Of a stretch of 64,000 bases of DNA, positions 1 to 8,203 are shown piece by piece. The stretch lies in the NCBI RefSeq assembly GCF_019039215.1, contig NZ_JAHNZZ010000003.1:1-64000 (forward strand), read 5' to 3'. How positions within the stretch are numbered: the first letter of the stretch is position 1; every line of letters starts with the position of its first letter. A program made the translations under genes and the position numbers. This stretch comes from Bacillus sp. FJAT-29790. GTDB taxonomy: Bacteria > Bacillota > Bacilli > Bacillales > Cytobacillaceae. The notes beneath the pieces were generated by a model. The model made no database searches. It was not told the DNA's origin and was given only the letters and a program-made list of their open reading frames with translations.

Positions 1-214
1 AGCTCGAAAATAAAAATTTAAACGTTGACGTTTTTGTTCGTTCAGTTTTCAAAGAGCAAGACATCCAATTAATCCGTGTCGCCCCGAAGCGACTTTATTA
101 ATTTACCACATATCCTCAATCTTAGTCAATAACTTTTTCGAAAAACTTTTTTCATGATTTAAGTTATTCGGTGAGGACGAGATTTAATATATCATGTTCT
201 AAAAGTGTTTGCAA
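1..214 (-). promoter_or_regulatory. rRNA operon promoter and leader, reading out of the left edge
   Basis: Read on the minus strand, the segment ends with a boxA-like antitermination element, TGCTCTTTGAAAACTG (43-58), the usual Bacillus rrn leader signature. Two sigma-A-like promoters lie upstream in tandem. P1 has TTGCAA (209-214) and TATATT (186-191) with a 17-bp spacer. P2 has TTGACT (124-129) and TAAATT (100-105) with an 18-bp spacer. A small hairpin, GTCGCTTCGGGGCGAC, lies near 79-94. Tandem P1/P2 promoters are typical of Bacillus rrn operons. The 16S gene should begin just outside the window; no rRNA sequence is inside it. Confidence 0.7.
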
Positions 215-571
215 TATAATTTTGCAAAATAAGTTTATTTTATTTTAAATATAAAAAGATCCTTTGATTAAATAAGCGAACCTTTAACTCAGACATTCGT
301 TAAGTCGTGTCTTAGTCATCCATGAGCTAGAAGTTTGGGACATAACCAACCTGTTAGGACAAACCTTCCTCTGGCTCGTTTTAAACTTGTTGCTTATAGG
401 CGGGGCGACCTTCATTTCTCGAATAGAATCTACCATCATCAACTTTTCTTGAGTATTGCGGTGAATAAATTCACCAGCCTGCTCGAAGAACGGAATACCA
501 TTCGAAGACTAGAACCTTCTATAATATAAGCCCATTATATGAAACATCGAATCCCTTCAAAAATACTCCAC
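215..571. other. Intergenic stretch without a supported gene
   Basis: The stretch lies between the rRNA promoters and the DnaA-box cluster. Short frames are open on both strands around 335-530, but none has a ribosome binding site or a recognisable product. On the minus strand a frame from about 500 down to 300 could be a gene remnant, but I cannot name it. Confidence 0.3.
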
Positions 572-667
572 ATATCCACATGTTTATCCACAGTAATTTC
601 ATTTAAACGACATAATTCGTCAGAGTTTTACACAGGGTTGTTGATATTTTCATTCGTTTTATCCACA
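572..667 (+). promoter_or_regulatory. Cluster of DnaA-box-like sites
   Basis: Two perfect TTATCCACA boxes (584-592 and 659-667) and one single-mismatch box, ATATCCACA (572-580), lie in the same orientation within 96 bp. The surrounding sequence is AT-rich and has no convincing gene. They sit between the rRNA leader and a small membrane-protein gene. No dnaA or dnaN is in the window, so this is not shown to be oriC. A DnaA-binding regulatory cluster, as known elsewhere on Bacillus chromosomes, is the alternative. Confidence 0.45.
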
Positions 668-787
668 ATAAAAACTTTTAGGTTAGTTAATAACATTCTG
701 TTTCTGAATTACGCAGTTTATTTAGCATAGTATTTATTTTTACTTCATAAAAATCTATTAACTCGAACTTAAATGGAAGGTGTTTAT

Positions 788-964
788 ATGCTAGAGAATT
801 TTGCGTTATATATATCATTAATCACGGCAATATTATTATTCGCTTATTCGTATGTTGAAGGACTAAGAATAGCGAATTCAGAAGGAAAGGTACATGGAGG
901 TACATTTATCCTTTCAGTTACTGCCGCATTTCTTTTCTCGGGTTTTACTTATGTTTTTATTTAA
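788..964 (+). CDS. Small two-helix membrane protein, unknown function
   Basis: I do not recognise this 58-residue protein. It has two hydrophobic segments, roughly residues 5-22 and 42-57, separated by a short hydrophilic loop, so it should be an integral membrane protein. The ATG at 788 is preferred over the in-frame ATG at 773 because a GGAAGGTG ribosome binding site lies 6-7 bases before it. The gene is followed immediately by a strong intrinsic terminator and has no co-transcribed neighbour. Codon use and the clear translation signal make it a likely real gene despite its size. Confidence 0.6.
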   Translation: MLENFALYISLITAILLFAYSYVEGLRIANSEGKVHGGTFILSVTAAFLFSGFTYVFI

Positions 965-968
965 AAAA

Positions 969-1041
969 GAAATCCCCCTGTATAGTTTAAAATGTCCTTT
1001 ACAAAGGGTACATTTTAAGTTCGCAGGAGGATTTCTTTTTT
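969..1041. terminator. Bidirectional intrinsic terminator
   Basis: A long inverted repeat pairs AAATCCCCCTG with CAGGAGGATTT, with an inner AAAATGT/ACATTTT pairing. T-runs flank it on both strands. It can end the small membrane-protein gene (+) and the EamA gene (-). Confidence 0.75.
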
Positions 1042-1115
1042 AAGCTTACTTAATTTCAATAATATCTCACGAATCTCTTTCATTTTTCACAGCAAATTCT
1101 TCACATTGCCTCCAT

Positions 1116-2027
1116 CTATTGTGAAATTGTTTTGTTCTTCAATTCCTTCATTCGAACTCTTCGTTCATCAAGTAAGAATAGAGACACACCACCAATTACA
1201 ACAACTCCCCCAAGCAACTGAGTCCAGACTACATACTCTTGTAAAAGAAAATACGCTAAAAGAGCTGCACCGATCGGCTCAAATAGAATCGCCATTGAAA
1301 TGGTGGAGGTGCTAAGCCATTTTATCGACCAATTAAATAAAGTGTGGCCCAGTAATGTTGGAACAAGGGCAAGAAGGATAAAATAAACCCAATCACTCGT
1401 TCCATAAGGAATTAACGGTTCCTGCATAATAAGTACATATATAAATAGTGTGATTGTGCTGATGCTATATACAACAAATGTGTAGGTAACTAGTGATAAT
1501 CTTTTTCTGACTGTTTGCCCAAACATTAGATACGCTGTAATTAACGCACAAGCAATTAAGGCCAAAATATCTCCAAATAAAGCAGAGCCGCTAATCTGAA
1601 AATCTCCCCAGCTGATAATCACACTTCCGAAAATGGCTATCAACCCGCTTAGAATTGCTTTCCATGAGAATTTTTCTTTGAAGAAAAAATAGGTTCCTAG
1701 AAAGGCAAACAACGGCTGAAGAGTTACCAGAACAGTAGAACTTGCTACAGATGTGTAATTTAAAGATTCAAACCAGAGAATAAAGTGAAATGCGAGGAAA
1801 ACCCCAGCAACAATAGAGAAGATCCAGTCCCGCTTTGTAATAGAACGGAGCTCTGGAACATACTTTATTAGAAATACAGGCAACATGAATAAGACGGAAA
1901 AAAACAACCGATAAAAAGCAATAACTCCAGATGGAGCAGTTGATACCTTTACAAGTATAGCTGACGTTGACACCGAAATGACGCCAATGGCAAGTGCTGC
2001 ATAAGGATTTATTTTTGTGTCTGACAT
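1116..2027 (-). CDS. EamA/DMT-superfamily transporter
   Basis: This 303-residue integral membrane protein has about ten hydrophobic helices arranged as two EamA repeats (roughly residues 8-140 and 150-285). That is the normal length for drug/metabolite transporter (DMT) exporters. The first repeat has the typical stretch with A-FYR-LF (about residues 36-44), and the second ends with a conserved F-P-GA-LAY-LL-E stretch. Family members export amino acids or other metabolites; the substrate cannot be read from sequence. The ATG at 2027 has an AAGGAG site at good spacing on the minus strand. The gene stands alone, divergent from the MgtC gene, with a shared terminator downstream. Confidence 0.85.
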   Translation of the reverse strand: MSDTKINPYAALAIGVISVSTSAILVKVSTAPSGVIAFYRLFFSVLFMLPVFLIKYVPELRSITKRDWIFSIVAGVFLAFHFILWFESLNYTSVASSTVLVTLQPLFAFLGTYFFFKEKFSWKAILSGLIAIFGSVIISWGDFQISGSALFGDILALIACALITAYLMFGQTVRKRLSLVTYTFVVYSISTITLFIYVLIMQEPLIPYGTSDWVYFILLALVPTLLGHTLFNWSIKWLSTSTISMAILFEPIGAALLAYFLLQEYVVWTQLLGGVVVIGGVSLFLLDERRVRMKELKNKTISQ

Positions 2028-2344
2028 GTATGCATTCTCCTTGTTTCGTAATACGATATTTAAGTGTACACACCATTTTACTACGAAAGTAGCTCTTTTT
2101 TCTATTCTTAAATAGTTTTCTTAAAATTAGATCTTGCCGAATATTTCAGGTAAACAAATATATAAATAAGTCTCAACGTCAATAAGTAACATAAAGCATT
2201 GTTATGTTAAAATAACAGAAACTATTTTTATGCAGATAAAGAGACTAAGAACAGTTCTTTTTTCAAATCTATTTTTCCAATCTTACCTTCGGATTGAACC
2301 AACTTCTTTTCTCCAAAACAATAACATGATAAGTGGGAGATGAA

Positions 2345-3037
2345 ATGAATAATTTAGAAATGGAAATAATAATGAAACTTGGAATTTCCGCCGTACTCGG
2401 CCTCGTTATCGGCATCGAACGTGAGCTGAAAAGAAAGCCTGTAGGATTAAAGACTAGCCTTGTTATCTCAATTGTCAGCTGTCTATTAACGATCGTATCG
2501 ATCGAGTCTGCATACACGTTTCCAGGGAAAGAAGATATTAATATAACGATGGATCCCCTGCGTTTAGCAGCACAGATCGTTTCAGGGATAGGATTTTTAG
2601 GTGCAGGTGTTATTTTAAGAAGGGGTAATGACAGTATTTCAGGTCTTACTACTGCCGCTTTAATTTGGGGAGCTGCGGGAATCGGAATTGCAGTTGGGGC
2701 CGGCTTCTATATCGAAGCAATGGCGGGCGTAGCATTGTTAATTATTAGTGTCGAAGTCGTTCCATTTTTAATGGGGGTAATTGGACCAAAACAGCTGAGA
2801 GAGAAAGAAGTTAACTTGCAGCTTAAAGTAAATAATAAAGAAAATATAGCTGACATCATCTCAGCCATCAAAGAATTAAATATTTCAATCCGGCGTGTCC
2901 GTATTAAGGACTTAGAAGACGGACAACATCTCATTCAATTAATCGTATCTGTCGATAATAAAAAAAGTATCACTGACGTCTATTACAGCGTTTCCAAATT
3001 GAAAGGCATTAAAAGCGTTGAAATTGAAAGCCAATAG
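2345..3037 (+). CDS. MgtC/SapB family membrane protein
   Basis: The 230-residue protein has four to five hydrophobic helices in its first 140 residues with the MgtC signature GLVIGIERELKRKPVGLKT (about 17-35) and a glycine-rich IVSGIGFLGAGVI stretch. A soluble C-terminal domain (about 145-230) resembles the ACT-like domain of longer MgtC proteins. MgtC proteins are linked to Mg2+ limitation and modulation of membrane ATPase activity; some Bacillus members are simply annotated as Mg2+ transporters. I chose the ATG at 2345 over the in-frame GTG at 2333 because that GTG forms part of the ribosome binding site (GTGGGAG). It is monocistronic and precedes tRNA-Ala. Confidence 0.85.
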   Translation: MNNLEMEIIMKLGISAVLGLVIGIERELKRKPVGLKTSLVISIVSCLLTIVSIESAYTFPGKEDINITMDPLRLAAQIVSGIGFLGAGVILRRGNDSISGLTTAALIWGAAGIGIAVGAGFYIEAMAGVALLIISVEVVPFLMGVIGPKQLREKEVNLQLKVNNKENIADIISAIKELNISIRRVRIKDLEDGQHLIQLIVSVDNKKSITDVYYSVSKLKGIKSVEIESQ

Positions 3038-3130
3038 CTCACCCACAATTTTTAATTTTTTAGCTTTTTTCTAATTTACTCTTGAATAAACTCCCGGTTG
3101 TGTATATAATATTTCTTGTACCCATTAACT

Positions 3131-3203
3131 GGGGAATTAGCTCAGCTGGGAGAGCGCTACGCTGGCAGCGTAGAGGTCAGGGGTTCGAGCCCCCTATTCT
3201 CCA
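3131..3203 (+). tRNA. tRNA-Ala (anticodon GGC)
   Basis: The 73-nt gene folds as a full cloverleaf. The acceptor GGGGAAT pairs with ATTCTCC, the D arm is GCTC/GAGC, the anticodon stem CTACG/CGTAG holds loop CTGGCAG (anticodon GGC), and the T arm AGGGG/CCCCT carries TTCGAGC. The CCA end is not encoded. Its 3' half is the integration target of the adjacent island, which restores the tRNA sequence on insertion. Confidence 0.95.
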
Positions 3204-3206
3204 TAC
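3163..3206 (+). repeat. attL: left 44-bp direct repeat in the tRNA-Ala 3' half
   Basis: The 44 bases running from the anticodon loop of tRNA-Ala through CCATAC are repeated without mismatch at 17899-17942. The integrase gene lies directly beside this copy. This is the expected layout of a tyrosine-recombinase element integrated into a tRNA 3' end. Confidence 0.9.
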
Positions 3207-3210
3207 TTGG

Positions 3211-3248
3211 AACCCTTAGAGCCACATAGGTTCTAGGGGTTTTTTTAT
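3211..3248 (+). terminator. Intrinsic terminator after tRNA-Ala
   Basis: The inverted repeat AACCCTTAGAGCC / GGTTCTAGGGGTT is followed by a run of T. It is the transcription stop for tRNA-Ala. Confidence 0.8.
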
Positions 3249-3287
3249 TTTTATCTTCACATGGAAATGAAGCTATTAATCCTCATT

Positions 3288-3304
3288 GGTGCCATTTTAG
3301 TGCC
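3288..3304. promoter_or_regulatory. Left candidate integrase arm-type sites (GTGCC repeats)
   Basis: GGTGCC (3288-3293) and AGTGCC (3299-3304) lie between attL and the integrase stop codon. The AGTGCCGAAAA version recurs at the right end of the island, where five GTGCC copies occur (17723-17774). Short direct repeats at both ends of an element are typical arm-type binding sites for the integrase N-terminal domain. No binding data are available, so this is inference. Confidence 0.45.
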
Positions 3305-3310
3305 GAAAAG

Positions 3311-4426
3311 TTATTTTGCGGATGACAGTAAGTTATCAATCTGCTTTACTGCCTCCTCCTGCATGGTAGGCAATACATGGGAATATACATCGAGAGTAAC
3401 CTTTATATTGCTATGACCAAGCCGCTCGGAAATAACCTTTACGTTCACCCCCTTAGACAAAAGCAGTGTTGCATGCGTATGTCTTAAGGCATGGAATTTT
3501 ATTTCAGGAATATTTGCTTGTGATATTAAGCGGCGAAAGGTTCTTCTTAGGTTAGCTGGGTTTAATGGTGTCCCATGCTCCGTGCATACTACCAAATCAT
3601 GATCCTCATAGCCCCCACCCTTTGATAACTTCTCCTTCGCTATCATAGCTCTATGCCTTTTAAGTAAGACAATTGTTTCAGAAGTTAGTGCTACAGTTCG
3701 GTTACTAGACTTCGTTTTTCCGCCCACTAAAAACCCTTTTCCATCATGTTTAAGAGTCTGCTTGATACATAAGGACTGATCAATAAAATCAATATCTTTC
3801 CAACATACTCCTAAAATTTCTCCTTGCCTCATCCCTGTTGAAATAGCTAAATAAAAAGCCATGAAGTAACGATTATTCTTAGCCACTTCAAAAAACTTCT
3901 TTATTTCCTCTTCACCCCAAACTTCCATTTCTTTTTTCGGGTCTTTTGGAAGTTTTATCTTTTCAGCTACATTCTTAGGGATAATATCCAAGTCTTTAGC
4001 ATGTGCAAGTGAGTTACGAATAACCTCGAATATCTTTTTCACTGTTGCACTTGCTAATCCTTCCTCTTTAAGGCTATTAATATACTTTTGTATATACATA
4101 GCGTTGATTTTTGAAAGCGAAAAATGCCCAAGTGAAGGGATGATTCTGCTGTTCAGGATATTCTCATACACTACTACAGTTTGCTCCCCTATACTATTCC
4201 GTTTACCTTTAAACCATTCTAATAGATAGTCTTTATACAACATATTCGATGGTTCAACATAACTTCCATGGGATACTTCCGTTTCAATTTGTGCAAGTGC
4301 TAATTCAGCTTCCCGCTTTGTTTTAAAACCGCTCTTTTTCTTCCTCTTACGGTTCCCTGTCACAGGATTTATTCCTACTTCTGCAACATAATACCATGAT
4401 GCATTACCTTTTTTTACATAACCCAT
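3311..4426 (-). CDS. int: Tyrosine recombinase (integrase) of the tRNA-Ala island
   Basis: This 371-residue site-specific recombinase should catalyse integration and excision at tRNA-Ala. An N-terminal arm-binding region (about 1-60, with a basic patch near 26-37) is followed by a SAM-like core-binding domain (about 62-150) and the catalytic domain. Catalytic residues are visible: Arg200 (STGMRQGE), His312-x-x-Arg315 (HALRH), His338 (LGHSN) and Tyr348 (DVYSHV). The ATG at 4426 is chosen because AAGGAGG lies nine bases upstream; the in-frame ATG at 4435 touches the ribosome binding site. The gene points toward attL, the common position for Tn916/ICE-type integrases. A separate, truncated integrase lies just beyond attR. 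Confidence 0.92.
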   Translation of the reverse strand: MGYVKKGNASWYYVAEVGINPVTGNRKRKKKSGFKTKREAELALAQIETEVSHGSYVEPSNMLYKDYLLEWFKGKRNSIGEQTVVVYENILNSRIIPSLGHFSLSKINAMYIQKYINSLKEEGLASATVKKIFEVIRNSLAHAKDLDIIPKNVAEKIKLPKDPKKEMEVWGEEEIKKFFEVAKNNRYFMAFYLAISTGMRQGEILGVCWKDIDFIDQSLCIKQTLKHDGKGFLVGGKTKSSNRTVALTSETIVLLKRHRAMIAKEKLSKGGGYEDHDLVVCTEHGTPLNPANLRRTFRRLISQANIPEIKFHALRHTHATLLLSKGVNVKVISERLGHSNIKVTLDVYSHVLPTMQEEAVKQIDNLLSSAK

Positions 4427-4440
4427 AGGTAACATCCTCC

Positions 4441-5035
4441 TTAGAAAGATGTCCTCTAAAGGTATAACAAGCTTCTATATCAAAAATGTAGCAAAAATAG
4501 CTCAAAATAACAATCATTTACTTAATCCCCTTTTCATTTTTAGTTGGTATATCCGCTATATACGCATTTAAAGATAGGGAGTTAAGTAAGGCTTTTTGTA
4601 AAATCTTGTGAGCCGAGAATGGTAAAAAAACGGCTCAAAATATAACAATATATGAAACTAGCATTAACTGAGAAAATCGGTATCATACATTAATATCTTT
4701 TTCAAATAATGTTTTATTGCTATAAGCAAAGCTGCTCTAAACTTTAGAACACGCATTTTATGTCAGATAATATTTGAAAATATTTATCTACATTGGATGT
4801 TATGGGTTTTCATAATAGTCAATAAGCAAGAAATAAAAATCCATGGTTTCCTAAATTTTTTTTATTCCCCCCCCGGTGCCTACGAATTCAACTATTGAAG
4901 CGGCATTGTGCGGGTGCTAGATGATACCTACGGGAAATTTTCCGTGAAAAGTGGTGCGGATTTTTGTTTAACTAACAATTGATTGTTACGTATATAGAGG
5001 AGTAACACAAACTTACATTGATGGGGAGATAAATA
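4441..5035. other. Island control region: no gene, small palindrome before the HTH gene
   Basis: This divergent intergenic region separates the integrase from the HTH gene. It has no supported reading frame. A near-perfect palindrome, TAACAAT-TG-ATTGTTA (4973-4988), lies about 50 bp before the HTH start and could be an operator. A poly-C run (4867-4874) precedes a GC-richer stretch around 4870-4965. Confidence 0.4.
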
Positions 5036-6091
5036 ATGTCTAAAGAAAAAAATGAAAGCTCAGGTATTCCATACCAACTTGCAACTTTTGCTACAGGTAA
5101 TGGAAGTATAAGAATGGTGGCAAATAGAGGATATGTTATTGCCCCACAAAAGATATTAAGATGCTACAGATTAAATGATATTGAAAAAATATTATTACTT
5201 GAAGTGATATCTTATATGGGAGTAAACAATTATGCTTTTCCAAGCCATAAACGTCTAGCTTTTAAGCTGGGTAAAAAAAGTACCGCATCAATAAAGAATG
5301 GATTAAAATCTCTTAAAGAAAAAGGTTTTATTCATTGGTCTAAAGGAGGGGGCGATCTAGGAACTAATCATTATAGACTTAGTGACCTATATTCAAATCC
5401 ATACATTATTATGAGTGAATTTACTCATTTTTTTGTAGAAGAAATATTAGATGCTCATCGAGGTGAAATCTCGTATGAGGATATCTATTCAACTGTTCTA
5501 CAAATAGTTGAAAAGACCAAAAGTATAGGAGATGCAGATGATCCTTATGGTATATGCATTGATTGGTTATTCAAAGATATTAACCTCAGAGACAGATTAG
5601 ATATGTATTGGTTATTTGGGGATATCTTGATGTATAATATTTCATTGCGCTCAAATATATCAATTCAAATCGATACCTTTCATTTGGTTGATTAATATTT
5701 TGAAAAACATCACCCTGATATTGCTATCAATTATAAAAATGATCATCCTATTCATGAAGACTTGAAAAGCCCGTATTTTGAACAGCCTTTTGAAGTTAGA
5801 GCTACCGGAATAAGTGATGCTAAAATGGAGGTGCTTCGCAACTATTATGCCGAGGTCAGTGATCATCTGGACACATTGGATGAAAGGGAAATGTATAAAA
5901 TCTTAATTGAAGAGATTATAATGTCTTGTCCATCCGCGCATTTAGGTAAAGAATTCAATGCATTTATGGAGACGACAGACCTAGACAGTCGTATTGATAT
6001 GATAAAGGAGAAATTTCCTTCTCATTGGCTGAAAACCTTTATCCGTGGTTATTACCTAGAATTGAAGCAGTATGAATTAAGTAATATTTAA
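5036..6091 (+). pseudogene. Winged-helix/HTH protein gene interrupted by an in-frame TAA
   Basis: An ATG at 5036 (GGGGAGATAA site upstream) opens 219 codons that stop at TAA 5693-5695. The same frame then stays open to 6091 with no second translation start of note, so an ancestral product of about 351 residues is likely. Residues about 40-120 resemble a winged helix of the replication-initiator/DnaD type: helices, then SHKRLAFKLGKKSTASIKNGL, then a hydrophobic wing. The rest is acidic and unrecognised. The 3' part could start only at TTG 5762, without a ribosome binding site. Either the gene is a recent nonsense pseudogene or the stop is read through. A role in island maintenance or regulation is a guess from position. 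Confidence 0.6.
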
Positions 6092-6118
6092 AAGTTCATA
6101 TTGCAGGTTTTTTTTGTA

Positions 6119-6155
6119 GCCCCCCTTGGATACTATTCTGTCTAAGGGGGGTTCT
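6119..6155 (+). terminator. Hairpin after the HTH gene
   Basis: CCCCCCTTGGA pairs with TCTAAGGGGGG across a 10-base loop, just downstream of the interrupted HTH gene. The T-rich tail is short, so termination is likely but not certain. Confidence 0.5.
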
Positions 6156-6984
6156 TAAATTAACTATGCGGTAGCTAATATTCTGACTAGCTATGTATAA
6201 CGTGATAGCTACAAATAATATAAGTATAATAATAAAAGGATATTATAAGTTCTTTTCTATAAGTCTCTCTCCATTTTTACAAAATGGAGGGCATGGAGAG
6301 GAGAAAACCTAAAGAAATACTTTCTCATAGAACATAATGTGTTTAGATTGTTTAGATTTGTTGTTTGTCTTAGGTTCACTTCCTTACCGCTACTCCTATA
6401 GTGATACGTGAAACGGATATAGCATACCAATGCAACAAATGGCAACAAGTATTCCTCTGGTGTGTTAGTGCCTAATAATGTATCACAAAAGAATCTTTCA
6501 TTGGTGAAGGACGTGTAGTTTCCTGGGAATCGCAAATTACATGATTACGCAGACGAACGTATCTCGGATAAGCAGTTAGAAAATCATCTACAAGGCGGTT
6601 TTTTTTTACATGCGTCTGAACCGAGAAATGTGGGTGGGAAATCTACTCGGTGCTATGTGATTGACACTCGGGTAATTTAGAAGGTATTAGATATTTTCAT
6701 AGAAGTTTTGGGAAAATGCGAGAGATTTTAATATTGTGAGTTGATATGAAAAAGCTGTAGTTCGTTTTATACAATAAATGTACTTACTGTCCATACATAA
6801 CTATCGTATGCTATGCGTCAAATACTATAGATTTTTATTGTAAATACCCTAGCGTCGTTCTCCCTGCCGCATGTAATCTTAGAGGTGTGGTGCGTTCTAG
6901 TCTTTGGTAACGCACCAACACGCAACAAGAGCGGCCCCTCCTGGTAACAATTATTCGATATCCATCCATGCGATTAAAGATTCA
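6156..6984. other. Degraded, gene-poor stretch inside the island
   Basis: I see no intact gene. Frames are broken in all directions; one 92-codon minus frame (6257-6535) has no translation signal or recognisable product. The stretch looks like decayed mobile-element DNA between the HTH gene and the XRE remnants. Confidence 0.4.
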
Positions 6985-7150
6985 ATAACCGCCAAAGTGT
7001 TCAGCTCGTGTAACATCTACTGCTGCACAAACTTTAGCAAGGATTTCAATTCTAGCATACATTTCAAATATAGGTGTTGTGCAATTAAGCACAATAAGCT
7101 AATTCTTCTTGGCTTAAACCACGTTCTTTACGAAAGGAGCGAATTCTTCA
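6985..7150 (-). pseudogene. Remnant of an XRE-family repressor
   Basis: On the minus strand, a frame from about 7134 reads RSFRKERGLSQEELAYCA, the first two helices of an XRE/Cro-CI DNA-binding domain, then stops. After shifting frame, the sequence continues with LHNTYI and then with MYARIEILAKVCAAVDVT, which matches the last helices of the same domain. At least two frameshifts break it, so no functional product is expected. A second, less damaged XRE gene lies beside it, so this may be an older duplicate. Confidence 0.6.
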
Positions 7151-7258
7151 GCCGCCTATTTTTACCAAATTTATTATTAAAATACAGAGGGATAGAAGCT
7201 GTGTTTACCCCAAATGTGAGTCGACACAGCCTTTATAGTATAGATAAATCATGATTAA

Positions 7259-7630
7259 TCAATCATTGCCCTTCCAATCGATAAGTAGTTCGAGTAACCC
7301 TAGAATCGTACGTTGATCTATACTTGATCTATCTTCGAGTAAAGTGATAATTTGAGTGATTTCCAAACTATTTGTTTTTGGACCAGTTTGAGTATTGCTG
7401 AATAATTCTTCTAATGTAATTCCTAGTGCATTAGTAATTTTTAACAGGCTCTCAATTGTTGCATTTTTTTCCCCACGCTCCAATTGACCGATGTATGTGT
7501 TATGTAAGGAAGCATTATGTTGCTTGCCCTTGCTTCCCATTTTAGATGTGATGCATCGGAATAGCTTCCTGATTTGAATGGAAAAAGCATTTCTTTGAAC
7601 ATAAAAATCCTTAGCTTCCCATTCACTCAA
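7259..7630 (-). CDS. XRE-family regulator, probably damaged in its first helices
   Basis: The frame encodes 123 residues. Its middle, ASLHNTYIGQLERGEKNATI followed by ESLLKITNALGITLEELF, is a typical second half of an XRE HTH domain, followed by a short acidic tail. The part before it, where a normal protein reads roughly W-SQ-QLA, is scrambled (RCITSKMGSKGKQHN), as if small compensating indels changed the frame locally. The only start is a TTG at 7630 with no ribosome binding site. It is probably a decaying island repressor; a working variant cannot be excluded. It sits next to a second XRE remnant. Confidence 0.5.
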   Translation of the reverse strand: MSEWEAKDFYVQRNAFSIQIRKLFRCITSKMGSKGKQHNASLHNTYIGQLERGEKNATIESLLKITNALGITLEELFSNTQTGPKTNSLEITQIITLLEDRSSIDQRTILGLLELLIDWKGND

Positions 7631-7735
7631 ACTGTTTTAGGGTGATGTGTGGTGCAGAGTAACCCTATAATGCGACAAACAGCATCAATTGGCTCCCTGG
7701 TGCACAATTAAACTATAGGAATTGTGGAAATAAAA

Positions 7736-7791
7736 GAATGGCTTACCCAAAAAGGATAAGCCATTCTTAGGTGGTTACTAAAAAAGTAACC
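7736..7791. terminator. Two adjacent hairpins
   Basis: GAATGGCTTA/TAAGCCATTC (7736-7766) and GGTTACT/AGTAACC (7773-7791) form neighbouring stems between the XRE gene and the defence cassette. They could be terminators or structured leader RNA; no clear T-run decides the direction. Confidence 0.4.
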
Positions 7792-7876
7792 TCCCTGCCC
7801 CCCAGCATTTTTAGTTTATATCATCAGAAAGCAACTGTCAATAATTGGTTATCTTGAATTTATATGTGAATTAATT

Positions 7877-7898
7877 GCTCATAATATCTATTATGGGC
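7877..7898. repeat. Hairpin A of a recurring GCTCATAA-type motif
   Basis: GCTCATAATA-TC-TATTATGGGC forms a near-perfect stem before the Hachiman-like genes. Related stems occur after the helicase (12668-12691) and after the Septu pair (14935-14962), and the 3' arm recurs at 12721-12735. The module boundaries of the defence cargo carry this motif. Confidence 0.5.
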
Positions 7899-8203
7899 TA
7901 TTTATCTTTCTTATTTATCTAGGCCTAATTAAGCAATTATAGTACATTCGAATAATGTTTATTATTAGCCGTGAGTGCTTTTTTGTTCAAATCCATTACG
8001 ACGGATGATACGAACTTGCAAATTAATCCTCCTAAGGAAATCTTTCAACAGCATTAAAGTGGTGTTTATTTTTTAGGGTGAGGTATAAAATAAGCTCAAC
8101 TAAAAGAAACTTGAGTATATAATAATATTCCATAAATGGTAAGATGAAGTAGGTGTATGTAAAAAGGCTTATATATTTTTAAAAATATTAGGGGACTGCT
8201 TTC

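Noticed and set aside
335-529. Open frames on both strands near the rRNA leader
   Set aside because: No ribosome binding site and no recognisable product. A minus-strand frame (reading GIPFFEQAGEFIHRNTQEKL) looks protein-like but is preceded by a stop and lacks a clear start.
572-667. Chromosomal replication origin
   Set aside because: DnaA boxes are present but dnaA, dnaN or other origin-linked genes are not in the window; the claim is limited to a box cluster.
6904-7254. 116-codon plus-strand frame in the island
   Set aside because: It is antisense to the XRE remnant and has no translation signal; the minus strand explains the sequence.
7736-7791. Possible CRISPR-like repeats near the defence genes
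   Set aside because: The hairpins differ from each other and there is no regular repeat-spacer array. No CRISPR array is visible anywhere in the window.
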